DNA of 64,000 bases from Calothrix parasitica NIES-267 (GCF_002368095.1 NZ_AP018227.1:2956598-3020597), one strand, 5' to 3'; positions 50,418 to 59,912 are shown, counted from the first letter of the stretch. Numbers and translations are program-made. Notes: a model not told the origin generated them from the sequence alone.

Positions 50418-51326
50418 ATGAACTTAGGTAAGATTTTATTAATAATTTTCGGTGCAACTCTTTTAGCAGTTGCTAGTCTAGGGATAGGAGAACTGTCTTA
50501 TTCTTGGCTTCCCCCTCAAGCTACGGCTGAATCTCTATTGATAGATGATTTATTCAGCTTTTTGGTGACTCTCGGAGCATTTATATTTTTAGGAGTTTGT
50601 GGAGCGCTCGTCTATTCGATTATCTTTAATCGTGCGGGTAAGTATGATTTTAGCGATGGTCCTCATATAGAAGGTAATTTGACTGTAGAAGTTGTCTGGA
50701 CTGCTATTCCATTTGTTTTAGTCATTTGGATTGCAGCTTATAGTTATCAAATCTACGACCAGATGTCGATTATCGGTTCGATGGAGCATCATCAATCTAT
50801 GTCGATGGGTATGAAATCTGCTATCGCAGAACCTCTATCAGAATCATCGACAACATCTGAAAAATCTGACAAAATTCAAGTAATATCAAAGCAGTGGGCT
50901 TGGATTTTTAATTACCCCGAACAAAATATCAGCAGTACAGAACTGCATTTACCCGTCAATCAACGCGCTTATCTAACCTTGGAATCAGAGGATGTGATAC
51001 ACGGTTTCTATATTCCTGCGTTTCGAGTTAAGCAAGATGTAATTCCTAACGAAACAATTAACTTTGAATTTACCCCCATCCTCGAAGGTAAATATAGACT
51101 GCGCGATTCACAGTATAGCGGTACTTACTTCGCAGCAATGCAGGCTGATGTAGTTGTTGAATCACCCGAAAAATATCAACAGTGGTTGAAAGAAGCTCAA
51201 AAGCGCAAACCATCACCTGCATATAACAGAGCAATGTCTGAATACACTAGAAAATCAGACCACGCTATTGACACCAACTGGGCCACAGTTAAACCTGCTG
51301 AACCTCCTGTAGTCAATTATCAGTAA
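50418..51326 (+). CDS. coxB: Alternative terminal oxidase subunit II (CoxB-like, no CuA)
   Basis: A 302-residue subunit II of a heme-copper oxidase with two N-terminal TM helices (about 5-28 and 43-68, then 90-110) and a periplasmic cupredoxin domain with SKQWAWIFNYPEQN and VIHGFYIPAFRVKQDVIP. The segment that normally carries the CuA cysteines reads RDSQYSGTYFAAMQADV here, with no Cys. The CuA centre is therefore absent and the enzyme probably takes electrons from quinol rather than cytochrome c, as in cyanobacterial ARTO. A polar tail follows. The gene is 60 bp after the DUF2231 pair. Confidence 0.92.
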   Translation: MNLGKILLIIFGATLLAVASLGIGELSYSWLPPQATAESLLIDDLFSFLVTLGAFIFLGVCGALVYSIIFNRAGKYDFSDGPHIEGNLTVEVVWTAIPFVLVIWIAAYSYQIYDQMSIIGSMEHHQSMSMGMKSAIAEPLSESSTTSEKSDKIQVISKQWAWIFNYPEQNISSTELHLPVNQRAYLTLESEDVIHGFYIPAFRVKQDVIPNETINFEFTPILEGKYRLRDSQYSGTYFAAMQADVVVESPEKYQQWLKEAQKRKPSPAYNRAMSEYTRKSDHAIDTNWATVKPAEPPVVNYQ

Positions 51327-51542
51327 TCAGTTATCAGTTATCACTCGTTCATCCGTCGGATGTGGATCGTCACTCAAGAGGTGTTTGTAATTAGTAATTG
51401 GTTAATCACCAATCAATCGTATTTATATTGTTCACTGTTAATTGTTCATTGATAATCCACAATCCATAATCCGTCTTGAAAACTTTGACGGAAAGAACAT
51501 CTCCCCGTCAAGTTTCCGCAAAATCTAAAATCCAAAATCAAT

Positions 51543-53252
51543 ATGACTGACACTCAAGGTCAAAAAACTGAGGTTGTACAGCAGTATAAACCCCAGCATC
51601 AGCCTCAACATCAACCTCAACATCACCAGCATCCACCAACAACGTGGAAAACCTATTTTACTTTTAGTACCGACCATAAAGTAATTGGGATTCAATATAT
51701 TGTTACAGCTTTTTTATTCTTCCTGATTGGTGGAGTACTAGCGATGATAATTCGGGGTGAATTAATGACCCCAGATTCCGACTTGGTAGACCGTACCGTT
51801 TATAATTCCATGTTTACCATGCACGGTACTTTAATGCTGTTCATGTGGACATTCCCCATACTTGCAGGTTTAGCGAACTATCTCGTACCTTTGCAGATTG
51901 GGGCTAAAGATATGGCTTTCCCCCGATTGAATGCTCTTGCTTTTTGGATGGTTCCAGTTTTTGGAATTGTGCTAATGGCTAGCTTCTTTATTCCTGGTGG
52001 TTCAGCACAAGCAGGTTGGTGGTCTTATCCTCCTGTAAGTACTCAGAATCCCACGGGTAACTTGGTTAATGGAGAACTATTATGGTTAGTCGCTGTAGCA
52101 TTATCGGGTGTTTCATCCATTTTAGGTGCGGTTAATATTGTTACTACAATTTTCCGCATGAGAGCGCCAGGAATGGGCTTTTTCAAAATGCCCGCTTATG
52201 TATGGACAGTCTTAAGCGCTCAGATGATTCAACTGTTTGGATTGCCTGCTTTGACTGCTGGTGCAGTAATGCTACTGTTTGACTTAACCGTCGGAACCAG
52301 TTTCTTTGACCCAGCAAAGGGCGGCGACCCGGTATTATACCAACACTTTTTCTGGTTCTATTCTCACCCAGCAGTTTACGTAATTATACTGCCTATATTC
52401 GGAATCTTTTCAGAGATATTTCCCGTTTACTCTCGCAAACCTTTATTTGGTTACAAAGTAGTTGCAATTTCATCCTTAATTATCACTGGATTGAGTGCAG
52501 TAGTTTGGATTCACCACATGTATGCTAGCGGTACAGCTGGTTGGATGCGGATGCTGTTCATGTTCTCCACAATGTTGATTTCCGTACCCACCGGAATTAA
52601 AGTATTTGCTTGGTTAGGGACTATTTGGGGAGGAAAGTTACGTTTAGATACACCAATGTTATTTGCATTGGGTGGATTGGTAATGTTCGTGTTTGCTGGT
52701 ATCACCGGTATCATGCTTTCCTCCGTTCCCATTGACATTCACGTAAATAACACTTACTTCGTGGTCGGTCACTTCCACTATGTAATTTTCGGTGCTGTAG
52801 TCATGGGGATTTATGCAGCGATATATCACTGGTTCCCCAAGATGACAGGAAGAATGTACTACGAAGGTTTAGGTAAACTTCACTTCTGGTTAACCTTCAT
52901 CGGTGCAAACCTCAACTTCTTCCCCATGCATCCATTAGGATTACAAGGAATGCCAAGACGAGTAGCTTCCTACGACCCACAATACTTAGGCTGGAATGTA
53001 GTCGCTAGTATCGGTGCGTTCATTTTAGGAATGTCTACATTACCGTTCTTACTCAACATGATAAGTTCTTGGATTGACGGTAAAAAAGCATCAGACAATC
53101 CTTGGAATGCAATCGGTTTGGAATGGTTAGTATCTTCACCACCACCTGTAGAAAACTTTGAAGAACAGCTTCCCATCGTACTTGAAGAACCCTACGGTTA
53201 CGGTAAATTGAAGCCAGAAGATTTAGTCGCTAACGCTTCAGAATTGAACTAG
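51543..53252 (+). CDS. coxA: Alternative terminal oxidase subunit I (CoxA-like, A2-type)
   Basis: The 569-residue catalytic subunit with 12 TM helices. Low-spin heme and heme-copper ligands are visible: FTMHGTLMLF, FWFYSHPAVYVIILP (CuB His with cross-linked Tyr), VWIHHMYASG (two CuB His) and NNTYFVVGHFHYVIFG (heme His pair). The Glu of the classical HPEVY motif is Ala, and YSHP is present, marking the A2 subtype. The His/Gln-rich N-terminus (PQHQPQHQPQHHQH) is a low-complexity extension. The enzyme reduces O2 to water and pumps protons. The spacer before it holds the dispersed repeat also found inside nifJ. Confidence 0.95.
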   Translation: MTDTQGQKTEVVQQYKPQHQPQHQPQHHQHPPTTWKTYFTFSTDHKVIGIQYIVTAFLFFLIGGVLAMIIRGELMTPDSDLVDRTVYNSMFTMHGTLMLFMWTFPILAGLANYLVPLQIGAKDMAFPRLNALAFWMVPVFGIVLMASFFIPGGSAQAGWWSYPPVSTQNPTGNLVNGELLWLVAVALSGVSSILGAVNIVTTIFRMRAPGMGFFKMPAYVWTVLSAQMIQLFGLPALTAGAVMLLFDLTVGTSFFDPAKGGDPVLYQHFFWFYSHPAVYVIILPIFGIFSEIFPVYSRKPLFGYKVVAISSLIITGLSAVVWIHHMYASGTAGWMRMLFMFSTMLISVPTGIKVFAWLGTIWGGKLRLDTPMLFALGGLVMFVFAGITGIMLSSVPIDIHVNNTYFVVGHFHYVIFGAVVMGIYAAIYHWFPKMTGRMYYEGLGKLHFWLTFIGANLNFFPMHPLGLQGMPRRVASYDPQYLGWNVVASIGAFILGMSTLPFLLNMISSWIDGKKASDNPWNAIGLEWLVSSPPPVENFEEQLPIVLEEPYGYGKLKPEDLVANASELN

Positions 53253-53465
53253 AGAACTTAATTAACTTGGAATTTGGAAATAAGAGGGGGGAGAGGGGGA
53301 AGAAGAGGAAGAGGGGGTAGAAATAAAAGATTAATTACTTATTCCCTAATTCCTAATTCCTGACTCTTCACTCTTAGCCAATCCAAAATCCGTCGAGGAT
53401 GCGTTTTGGGGACGGAGACCGACACCCCAAACTTTCCGCAAAATCTAAAATCCAAAATATGTATC

Positions 53466-54110
53466 ATGAGTAATACAGAAAGCAAAGCAATCCAATTAGA
53501 ACATGAAAATACATTCGATGAAATAGAGTTAATAAATAAAGCGAATGCAGGCGCTCACGAGCATGATGAAGAAGGTAATAGCATGTTTGGCTTTATTGCC
53601 TTTCTTCTCTCAGAAAGCGTAATTTTCTTAAGTTTTTTCGTTGGATATATAGTTTACAAAACAACAGCCGTTAATTGGCTACCATCAGGAGTTGAAGGGT
53701 TAGAAGTTAGAGAGCCATTTATCAATACAATAATTTTGGTTTCTAGTAGCTTCACTATTTACTTTGCAGAAAAAGCATTACAAAACCATAAACTTTGGAC
53801 TTTTCGCCTATTCTGGTTATTAACAATGGCTATGGGAAGTTACTTTCTTTACGGTCAAGCAGTTGAATGGAGCGGTCTGGAATTTGGTTTTACATCAGGT
53901 GTATTTGGTGGAACGTTTTATTTATTAACTGGTTTCCACGGTTTACACGTTCTGACTGGTGTTATTTTGCAAACTAATATGTTAGCTCGTTCTTTTATTC
54001 CAGGTAATTATGACAACAGTCACTTTGGCGTAGATGCAACTTCTTTATTTTGGCATTTCGTTGATGTAATTTGGATTGTTTTATTTTTACTCCTTTATGT
54101 TTGGCAATAA
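53466..54110 (+). CDS. coxC: Alternative terminal oxidase subunit III (CoxC-like)
   Basis: A 214-residue subunit III from ATG 53466 (the frame is open from 53406, but that part is translated dispersed repeat). It has five TM helices with MFGFIAFLLSESVIFLSFFVGYIVY, LVSSSFTIYFAE, GSYFLYGQAVEW and the family ending TGFHGLHVLTGV...SLFWHFVDVIWIVLFLLLYVWQ. The acidic and His-containing N-terminus (GAHEHDEEGNS) is typical of cyanobacterial copies. It follows coxA by 213 bp and precedes the GMC oxidoreductase in the operon. Confidence 0.92.
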   Translation: MSNTESKAIQLEHENTFDEIELINKANAGAHEHDEEGNSMFGFIAFLLSESVIFLSFFVGYIVYKTTAVNWLPSGVEGLEVREPFINTIILVSSSFTIYFAEKALQNHKLWTFRLFWLLTMAMGSYFLYGQAVEWSGLEFGFTSGVFGGTFYLLTGFHGLHVLTGVILQTNMLARSFIPGNYDNSHFGVDATSLFWHFVDVIWIVLFLLLYVWQ

Positions 54111-54336
54111 ATAAATTTGGTAATAGGTAATTGGTATTTGGTAATAGATATTTGGTAATTGGGAATAAGTAGTTAATAATTGATTATTCTTTAACTGTTT
54201 CCTGTTAATAATTTTATATTCGAGATTTTCTATTAATTTCTAACTAATAATTATTCACCAGACTAAATCTAGAATTACCCATTACCAATTACCTATTACT
54301 AACTAACAACTATCAACTAACAACTAACAACTAAAA
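54111..54336. repeat. Heptamer-repeat spacer
   Basis: GGTAATTGGTA-type units follow the coxC stop, and CTAACAACTATCAACTAACAACTAACAACTA-like units run up to the next ATG (about 54299-54335, repeat CTAACAA). A comparable repeat lies before the second-operon GMC gene (ACTCATT units), so repeat-filled spacers are a common feature here. Confidence 0.7.
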
Positions 54337-55827
54337 ATGATTATCGACGACGAATATTACGATGTAATTATTATTGGTACTGGTGCTGGTGGAGGAACTT
54401 TAGCTCGTAAGTTGGCTCCTACGGGTAAAAAAATTCTTGTTTTGGAACAGGGTAAGTTTTTAGAAAAAGAAAGTTCTCAGTTAGTTGATGTAGAAGTTTT
54501 TAAGAAAGAGAATTTTCATCCTCCGGAACAGTGGTATGAAGAGGATGGTGATACTTTTTCTCCTCAAACTAGTTATGCGGTTGGTGGTAATACCAAAATC
54601 TATAGCGGTGTTCTCCAAAGAATGCGAGAAAGAGATTTTGAAAAAGTTCAACATCAAGATGGTTTTTCCCCGGAATGGGATGTTAAATACCAAGATTTTG
54701 AACCTTACTATACTGAAGCTGAGGAATTATATCAAGTCCACGGTAAAACTGGCGATGATTTTACAGAACCTCCTCGCAGCAAAGCTTTTCCACACCATGC
54801 AGTAAAAAACGAACGTCAAATAGAAAGTATTTGTATTGATATCTCTAAACAAGGATTTCACCCAGCATACCTCCCCATCGGTATTGGTAATTTAGGTAGA
54901 ACTGATTCCGAAGATACGGGGATTTCTCCTACTCTTAAAGTTTATGAAAATGTCAAGCTGAAGAAAAAGGCTAAGGTCTTACGTTTACTGACAAATACTT
55001 CAGGAACAGAAGTTAAAGCTGTAGAAGCAAAAATTGGCGAACAGTCTTTTTTATTCTCAGCAAATATTATTGTTGTTTCCTGTGGTGCAATAAATTCAGC
55101 AGCTTTACTTTTACGTTCTGCTAACGAAAAGCATCCTAAAGGATTAGCGAATAGCTCTGATTTGGTGGGACGTAATTTGATGAAGCAGTTAATGACTGCA
55201 TTGGTTCAACTTACTAATACCCCAAACTCCGGATTATTTCAAAGAACTCGCTATATTAATGATTTTTATTGGGGTGATGAAAATTTTTCTTTCCCCATGG
55301 GTCATATTCAAAATTCAGGTGGTATTCTCCAAGATGTGATTTTTTCCGAGTCTCCACCAATTTTATCTGTTGCTGCTAAATTAATGCCAGAAGTTGGTTT
55401 AAAACAGTTAGCAAAACATTCTATTGGTTGGTGGTTACAAACTGAAGATTTACCTTCACCTAAAAACCGCATTTCTGTTAAGGGTGAGAAATTATATTTA
55501 AATTACACCCCCAACAATACCGAAGCTCACGACCGTTTAATTTATCGTTGGATTAATGTACTTAACTCCATCGACGGAAATAAACAAGGTATTTACCCTC
55601 GGGGTCAAACACCCATTGAAGTAGTTGCTCATCAATCCGGAACTTGTCGTTTTGGAGAAGATAAAAGAACTTCCGTTCTCGACCTCAACTGTAAAACTCA
55701 CGATATAGATAATCTCTACGTTGTTGATAGCAGCTTCTTCCCCTCTATTTCCGCAACCAGTCCCTGTTTAACGGTTATCGCTAATGCTTTACGGGTTGGG
55801 GAGCATTTGATGAACAGATTGGGGTGA
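54337..55827 (+). CDS. GMC-family FAD oxidoreductase
   Basis: A 496-residue flavoprotein with the N-terminal FAD-binding VIIIGTGAGGGTLARKL (about 9-26) and ILVLEQG, a GGNTKIYSGVLQRMRERDF substrate-side segment, and the C-terminal GMC domain with HQSGTCRFGEDKRTSVLDLNCKTHDIDNLYVVDSSFFPSISATSP (His active site and conserved Asn/His loop). GMC enzymes oxidise alcohols or sugars; this one lacks a signal peptide. Placed last in an operon of quinol-type oxidase genes, it may feed electrons into the quinone pool. The substrate is unknown. A paralogue opens at 63685. Confidence 0.88.
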   Translation: MIIDDEYYDVIIIGTGAGGGTLARKLAPTGKKILVLEQGKFLEKESSQLVDVEVFKKENFHPPEQWYEEDGDTFSPQTSYAVGGNTKIYSGVLQRMRERDFEKVQHQDGFSPEWDVKYQDFEPYYTEAEELYQVHGKTGDDFTEPPRSKAFPHHAVKNERQIESICIDISKQGFHPAYLPIGIGNLGRTDSEDTGISPTLKVYENVKLKKKAKVLRLLTNTSGTEVKAVEAKIGEQSFLFSANIIVVSCGAINSAALLLRSANEKHPKGLANSSDLVGRNLMKQLMTALVQLTNTPNSGLFQRTRYINDFYWGDENFSFPMGHIQNSGGILQDVIFSESPPILSVAAKLMPEVGLKQLAKHSIGWWLQTEDLPSPKNRISVKGEKLYLNYTPNNTEAHDRLIYRWINVLNSIDGNKQGIYPRGQTPIEVVAHQSGTCRFGEDKRTSVLDLNCKTHDIDNLYVVDSSFFPSISATSPCLTVIANALRVGEHLMNRLG

Positions 55828-56096
55828 ATATAATTCGTAATTCTTCACAAGTAGCAAGTACCGCTACGCTCAAGTAGGAAGTAGGAAGTAGCAAGTAGCA
55901 AGTTTTACCTCTTTCTTTAGGAAGAGGATTCGCGCAACAGTTCTCTCTTTAATATTAAAGATGTTGTTTTTTCTCCTTTTAAGGAGAAGTTTTATACCAA
56001 TTTCGGAGCTATATTACTTATTACTTTCTACTTGCTACTTCCTACTTATTACTTTAGCTCCGAAACGGAGCAAAGCGATTTTGTAAAAGCAATCAC
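55828..56096. repeat. Spacer with AGTAGGA heptamers
   Basis: CAAGTAGGAAGTAGGAAGTAGCAAGTAGCAAG-like units (about 55870-55902) and complementary CTTACTACTTGCTACTTCC-like units (about 56025-56050) form a loose inverted arrangement between convergent genes. No gene is seen. Confidence 0.65.
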
Positions 56097-57644
56097 CTAT
56101 CGTCTTTTTTCCTGCATCGGAATGTTCCCTTCTTTTTCTGAAATATTTTTTATTGATAAAGGCTTATTAGCGCGTAAAGAGTCACGAATTTGTTGATATG
56201 CAGACGGCTTTATTCTTTCCATTATTCCTTGAATTGGTTTAGCACCTTTCCCGAAAATTTTAAAACCTATATCTTCAATTAAATCTTCTAAATAATCAAA
56301 GGTTAAAGGAGCAACACAAGTACCGTAAGCAAAAGCAGGAGGTAAATTATTCATACTCCAATCCAACTGTTTATCAATTTCTTCACGCATTTGAGACGGT
56401 GTTGGTAAAACTAGATTTCCTTTGACATATTCTGCTAACCACCAAGCTCCAATTTCTGACGTAAGCGGACAAAAGAAACTAGAATTGTAGCCTAAAAAAC
56501 CCATATTTGGGATATCTGGATGAATGAGATTACGAAACATCTTAAAATTTCCTTTTTCATCCATAACTAATTGACGATACTTTTCTTCTAAAAAAGGTAT
56601 ATCTTGACGAAATCCAGTACCAAAAATAACTACATCTGCCTGCAATTTTTCGCCTGAATCAAGCTCCACACCATCAGACATAAATTTAGCTATACTCGCT
56701 TTTTTCGCCTTTATTTTTCCCGATTCAATGTGCTTATAAAAATTTTCTGGGGCTACATTAGCAGAGCAAGAAAGGGTTTTATTTATAAATTCTGCTGGTC
56801 GTAAATTGCTACCATCAAGATTAAACTGTTTGCGTAAAGTTAATTCGTTTAACCGCCAAAAAGCCCATACAATAGGTTTTCCTATGCTATGAAGTAGTTT
56901 CTTAATTCCCTCTTGTTTACGAGATGGTAACCAAAGTTCTGCAAAACGTGTGGATAGAATATACTCAAATTGAATTTTATTTAAAATAAAATGGGGAATT
57001 TTCCATAAAGCACGTCGGAAAACTAAAATAGATTCTTTTGCGTTATCAACTGTAAATGCGGCTATGTCGCAAGCAGATTTACCAAAACCAACAACCACAA
57101 CTCGCTTATCTTTAATTAAAGAAGAGTCTTTAAATTCAATCGAATGCAGTATCTTTCCTCCTGTTGCAATAAACTCTTTATTACCAGGAATTGTTGGAAT
57201 TTTCGGAATATTGAATATGCCATTACATACTAAAACAAAGTCAAATTCCTGCTTTTGTTCTTTGACTTTATCTTGATTATTAATTTTGAAACTAACTACC
57301 CATAATGCTTCTTCAGTTTTCCTATAAATATCGGTAACTTCTGCTTGAAAAATAATTCTTTCGCTTACTCCAAAATGGTCTGCATAAGACTGTAAATATT
57401 TACGTACTTGTTCCCCATTAGGCCATTCTGGATAATCTTCAGGCATGGGATAATCTGAGAAACAGTATGTGTGACGGCTGCTTTGAGTTTTCACATTTGG
57501 ATAACTACTCGACTTTTCCCAAACACCTCCAAGCCCCGACTTCTTTTCCAATACCGTAACCTCACAACCTTCTTCAAGGAAAGTCTTAGCTGCAACTAAA
57601 CCGCTTACACCAGCCCCAATTACGCAAACCTTTTTGATGTTCAT
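56097..57644 (-). CDS. Class B flavin-dependent monooxygenase
   Basis: A 515-residue FMO/BVMO-type enzyme using FAD and NADPH to oxygenate a small organic substrate. It shows the FAD fold GAGVSGLVAAKTFLEEGCEVTVLEK (about 8-32), WPNGEQVRKYLQSYADHF, FVLVCNGIFNIPKIP, the NADPH-binding VVVVGFGKSACDIA (about 182-195) and the FMO ending motif VIFGTGFRQDIPFLE. It separates the two paralogous oxidase operons and is on the opposite strand, so it is not part of them. The substrate is unknown; cyanobacterial members are often near lipid or secondary metabolism genes. Confidence 0.9.
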   Translation of the reverse strand: MNIKKVCVIGAGVSGLVAAKTFLEEGCEVTVLEKKSGLGGVWEKSSSYPNVKTQSSRHTYCFSDYPMPEDYPEWPNGEQVRKYLQSYADHFGVSERIIFQAEVTDIYRKTEEALWVVSFKINNQDKVKEQKQEFDFVLVCNGIFNIPKIPTIPGNKEFIATGGKILHSIEFKDSSLIKDKRVVVVGFGKSACDIAAFTVDNAKESILVFRRALWKIPHFILNKIQFEYILSTRFAELWLPSRKQEGIKKLLHSIGKPIVWAFWRLNELTLRKQFNLDGSNLRPAEFINKTLSCSANVAPENFYKHIESGKIKAKKASIAKFMSDGVELDSGEKLQADVVIFGTGFRQDIPFLEEKYRQLVMDEKGNFKMFRNLIHPDIPNMGFLGYNSSFFCPLTSEIGAWWLAEYVKGNLVLPTPSQMREEIDKQLDWSMNNLPPAFAYGTCVAPLTFDYLEDLIEDIGFKIFGKGAKPIQGIMERIKPSAYQQIRDSLRANKPLSIKNISEKEGNIPMQEKRR

Positions 57645-57731
57645 ATTATTAATTCATGTATCATCTATAGCGTTTCCCAGTCTATTGAAGTACATCTCAA
57701 AAACTCACCCCCAACCCCTCTCCTTATTAAG

Positions 57732-57878
57732 GCTACCGTGTACACACAAGTACTCTAAATTGCTTTCACAGCGTTTAGATCCCCCTATATCCCCCTTGAA
57801 AAGGGGGACTTTAATTCAGATTCCCCCCTTTTCAAGGGGGGTTAGGGGGGATCTAGGAGATGTGTGTACACCTTAGCC
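57732..57878. mobile_element. 147-bp MITE with 8-bp target duplication
   Basis: The ends GCTACCGTGTACACACA and TGTGTGTACACCTTAGCC are imperfect terminal inverted repeats. TTATTAAG flanks both sides (57724-57731 and 57879-57886). Removing the element and one TTATTAAG restores the CCCCTCTCCTTATTAAGGAGAGGGG palindrome found elsewhere in the window. The interior is a large GATCCCCC...GGGGGGATC palindrome with CCCCTTGAAAAGGGG-type arms. No transposase is present. Confidence 0.92.
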
Positions 57879-58273
57879 TTATTAAGGAGAGGGGAGATAA
57901 AGTACAGCTTTTTAGGGGTGAGGTAATTGCTGTACCTCAGTTGCTTGATAAACGCTATAGTATTTATGCAAGACTTAAGCATTAACTAAGCAGTAACTAT
58001 CTGAAAAATGTTGTACCTGCTTCTTTAAGGAACATTAAGTTTAAAAAGCTAACAGACACTTCTTATAAATAGGAGCAGGTTAATTCAAATTATGCATTAA
58101 TGGAATGAAAATAGAAAAAATTAAGTAGTTGGTATTTCTAATCACCACTTTTGAATCAATTAGAATCACATATCTTCTCGATAAACTGCATAAGTACTTA
58201 ACAACTACAGCTATAGAACATATGGAAGCCTGTTTTAGAGGATATTTTTAAAGTCTAATTGTATACTTCACTT

Positions 58274-58451
58274 CAACAAAGAAAACCGATTGCGATACGC
58301 TTTAAGTTTCCTATAGCAATTTCTCCCTCACTCCCTCCGACCAATAGGTAATCTTTCACCGGGAAGGGAGTATAGGTTCTCTGAGATTATTCATTAGCTT
58401 TCAAAGGTTTGCACTAAGGACTAAATCCTTGATGCAAACCTTTTATTTTTT
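58274..58451 (+). ncRNA. Candidate structured small RNA ending in a strong terminator
   Basis: A strong intrinsic terminator (58403-58451: AAAGGTTTGCA pairs with TGCAAACCTTT, inner AAGGA/TCCTT, then TTATTTTTT) has no plus-strand gene upstream of it for 2.5 kb. Just before it, CCTATA and CTCCCT (58311-58332) pair with AGGGAG and TATAGG (58366-58377), enclosing a CACTCCCTCCGACC loop rich in C and U. A TATACT hexamer at 58262-58267 could be the minus-10 box, without a clear minus-35. The transcript would be about 178 nt. Confidence 0.3.
58403..58451 (+). terminator. Strong intrinsic terminator
   Basis: The hairpin AAAGGTTTGCA...TGCAAACCTTT with an inner AAGGA/TCCTT stem is followed by ATTTTTTG. 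It probably ends the candidate small RNA and insulates the second oxidase operon, as the 48804 hairpin may do for the first. Confidence 0.7.
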
Positions 58452-58812
58452 GACTTTCAATATCTTTGTGACAAAAGTAACATTGTAACCAGCATCAATT
58501 AAATACTGCACATAATTGAATTTTTATTATTACAATCAAAACATCAGTACTAAATTATTTAAAAGTCATGAAAGTTAGATATAAGTCTATACAGTATCGA
58601 AGAAAAATTATTAATGTCGAATTATGACAAGTTGTAATGATTAAAATAACCTGTATTTACAGAAAAAGGTGCTGAAAATAGCAATAGAATATAGCCGTTT
58701 ATGATTGTTTGCTCACAATAAAGAAATATTACAAAAAAGTCAGATATTATTGCTAAGATTAAAGCGAAAATATTAGTACTAATATTTTGCGATGAATGTA
58801 GAGGGGAACACA

Positions 58813-59313
58813 ATGTTTGATAATCTTCTTCCAGCTTTAAACGAGCATAATTTGCCCTATCCAGATACGATACATCCCATTGTCGTTCACTTCGTGATTG
58901 CAATGGTTTTATTTGCTTTTTTCTGCGACGTTATTGGCTATTTTACTAAAAATTCCCGACTTTTTGAGGTGAGTTGGTGGAATATGTTTTTCGCTACAAT
59001 TTCCATCTTTATAGCAATTATTTTTGGTCAAATAGAAGCGGGTTTAGCATTAGCTTACGATGCTGTTGAACCAGTATTGAATTTACATACTTTAATTGGT
59101 TGGTCGCTCTCGGGAATTATTGCAGCAATCACGGGATGGCGATATGTGATTCGTTTGCGAGATACTCAAAGCATTCCTATTTCTTATTTAGGAGTCGGGG
59201 TACTTTTAACCGTTTTAGTTTGTTTTCAAGTATATCTCGGAGATAAACTAGTTTGGGTTTATGGATTACATACAAGTCCAGTTGTTGAAGCTGTGAAAGA
59301 GGGGATTTTATAA
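58813..59313 (+). CDS. DUF2231 membrane protein (operon 2, first)
   Basis: A 166-residue paralogue of the 49258-49758 protein, nearly identical over its length, with the same four TM helices and His positions (IHPIVVHFVIAM, NLHTLIGW, GLHTSP). The ATG at 58813 is chosen over the upstream 58792 ATG because it follows AGAGGGGAACACA, aligned with the sequence before the first-operon copy, and gives the same N-terminus (MFDNLLPALNEHN). It overlaps the next gene by 1 nt. Operon 2 repeats the order of operon 1. Confidence 0.87.
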   Translation: MFDNLLPALNEHNLPYPDTIHPIVVHFVIAMVLFAFFCDVIGYFTKNSRLFEVSWWNMFFATISIFIAIIFGQIEAGLALAYDAVEPVLNLHTLIGWSLSGIIAAITGWRYVIRLRDTQSIPISYLGVGVLLTVLVCFQVYLGDKLVWVYGLHTSPVVEAVKEGIL

Positions 59314-59912
59314 TGAATTCTGAATTAATGAATCAGTTAGATTTAGGAGCTAATGGGTTACCTTATTCTATCCCAATTCACCCTAATTTAGTGCATCTAA
59401 CATTGGGATTATTTATTATTAGTATAGCCTTTGATATCATTGGCGCATTCTTTACATTAGAAAAACCAATATTCAAATTTCTAGCTATTAAAGCAACTCG
59501 TTCGGGTTTCTTCGATGTTGGCTGGTACAATATGTTAGCTGCATCTATTATTACATTTTTTACAGTTGCAGCAGGTTTTTACGAAATAATGCTGGCACAC
59601 CCAGAAGCTGGGATTAAAAGTGCTTGGGGATTGGGAGCCATGGAAACAATGCTTTGGCACGGTGTTGGTGGAGTTGTATTATTAGCATTTATTGTTGGAA
59701 TGACTGTTTGGCGTGGATATCAGCGATTTGTTTGGCGTAAAGATAGAGGTCTGCAAGTCCAATTTAGTTATTTATTTGTTGGATTATTTATCATGTTTCT
59801 CATGTACGTTCACGGAACATTAGGAGCGCACATGGCCGGTGAATTTGGCATTCATAATACCGCAGATAATTTATTGCGATTGGGACAAGACCCTAATGCT
59901 GTATTGAAATAA
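59313..59912 (+). CDS. DUF2231 membrane protein (operon 2, second)
   Basis: A 199-residue paralogue of the 49758-50357 protein with the same helices and histidines (SIPIHPNLVHLTLGLF, LWHGVGG, YVHGTLGAHMAGEFGIH). It is translationally coupled to the first DUF2231 gene through a TAATG overlap. Differences are spread through loops and the C-terminal half (for example FVWRKDRGLQVQ in place of YLIRKDKAYQVQ), as expected of a duplication that is no longer recent. The spacer to coxB is 158 bp and contains CTAACAACTAACAAC repeats. Confidence 0.85.
   Translation: MNSELMNQLDLGANGLPYSIPIHPNLVHLTLGLFIISIAFDIIGAFFTLEKPIFKFLAIKATRSGFFDVGWYNMLAASIITFFTVAAGFYEIMLAHPEAGIKSAWGLGAMETMLWHGVGGVVLLAFIVGMTVWRGYQRFVWRKDRGLQVQFSYLFVGLFIMFLMYVHGTLGAHMAGEFGIHNTADNLLRLGQDPNAVLK

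Larger units (their letters stand above)
57645..58812. other. 1.2-kb intergenic region upstream of the second oxidase operon
   Basis: The left part holds the MITE inserted in a palindromic repeat (57716-57893). The middle (57900-58260) is AT-rich with no gene seen. A candidate small RNA with a terminator occupies about 58274-58451. The last 360 bp before the ATG at 58813 are AT-rich and should contain the operon promoter; no reliable boxes could be assigned. An open frame on the minus strand overlapping the DUF2231 start (58622-58903) was rejected. Confidence 0.5.

Noticed and set aside
53406-53465. Upstream start for coxC of operon 1
   Set aside because: The extra residues come from the dispersed repeat also seen in nifJ; the paralogue starts at the position equivalent to 53466.
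57634-57876. 80-codon plus-strand frame
   Set aside because: It is built from the CTCTCCTTATTAAG repeat and the MITE; no start context.
58622-58903. 93-codon minus-strand frame
   Set aside because: It overlaps the start of the well-supported DUF2231 gene and has no recognisable protein features.
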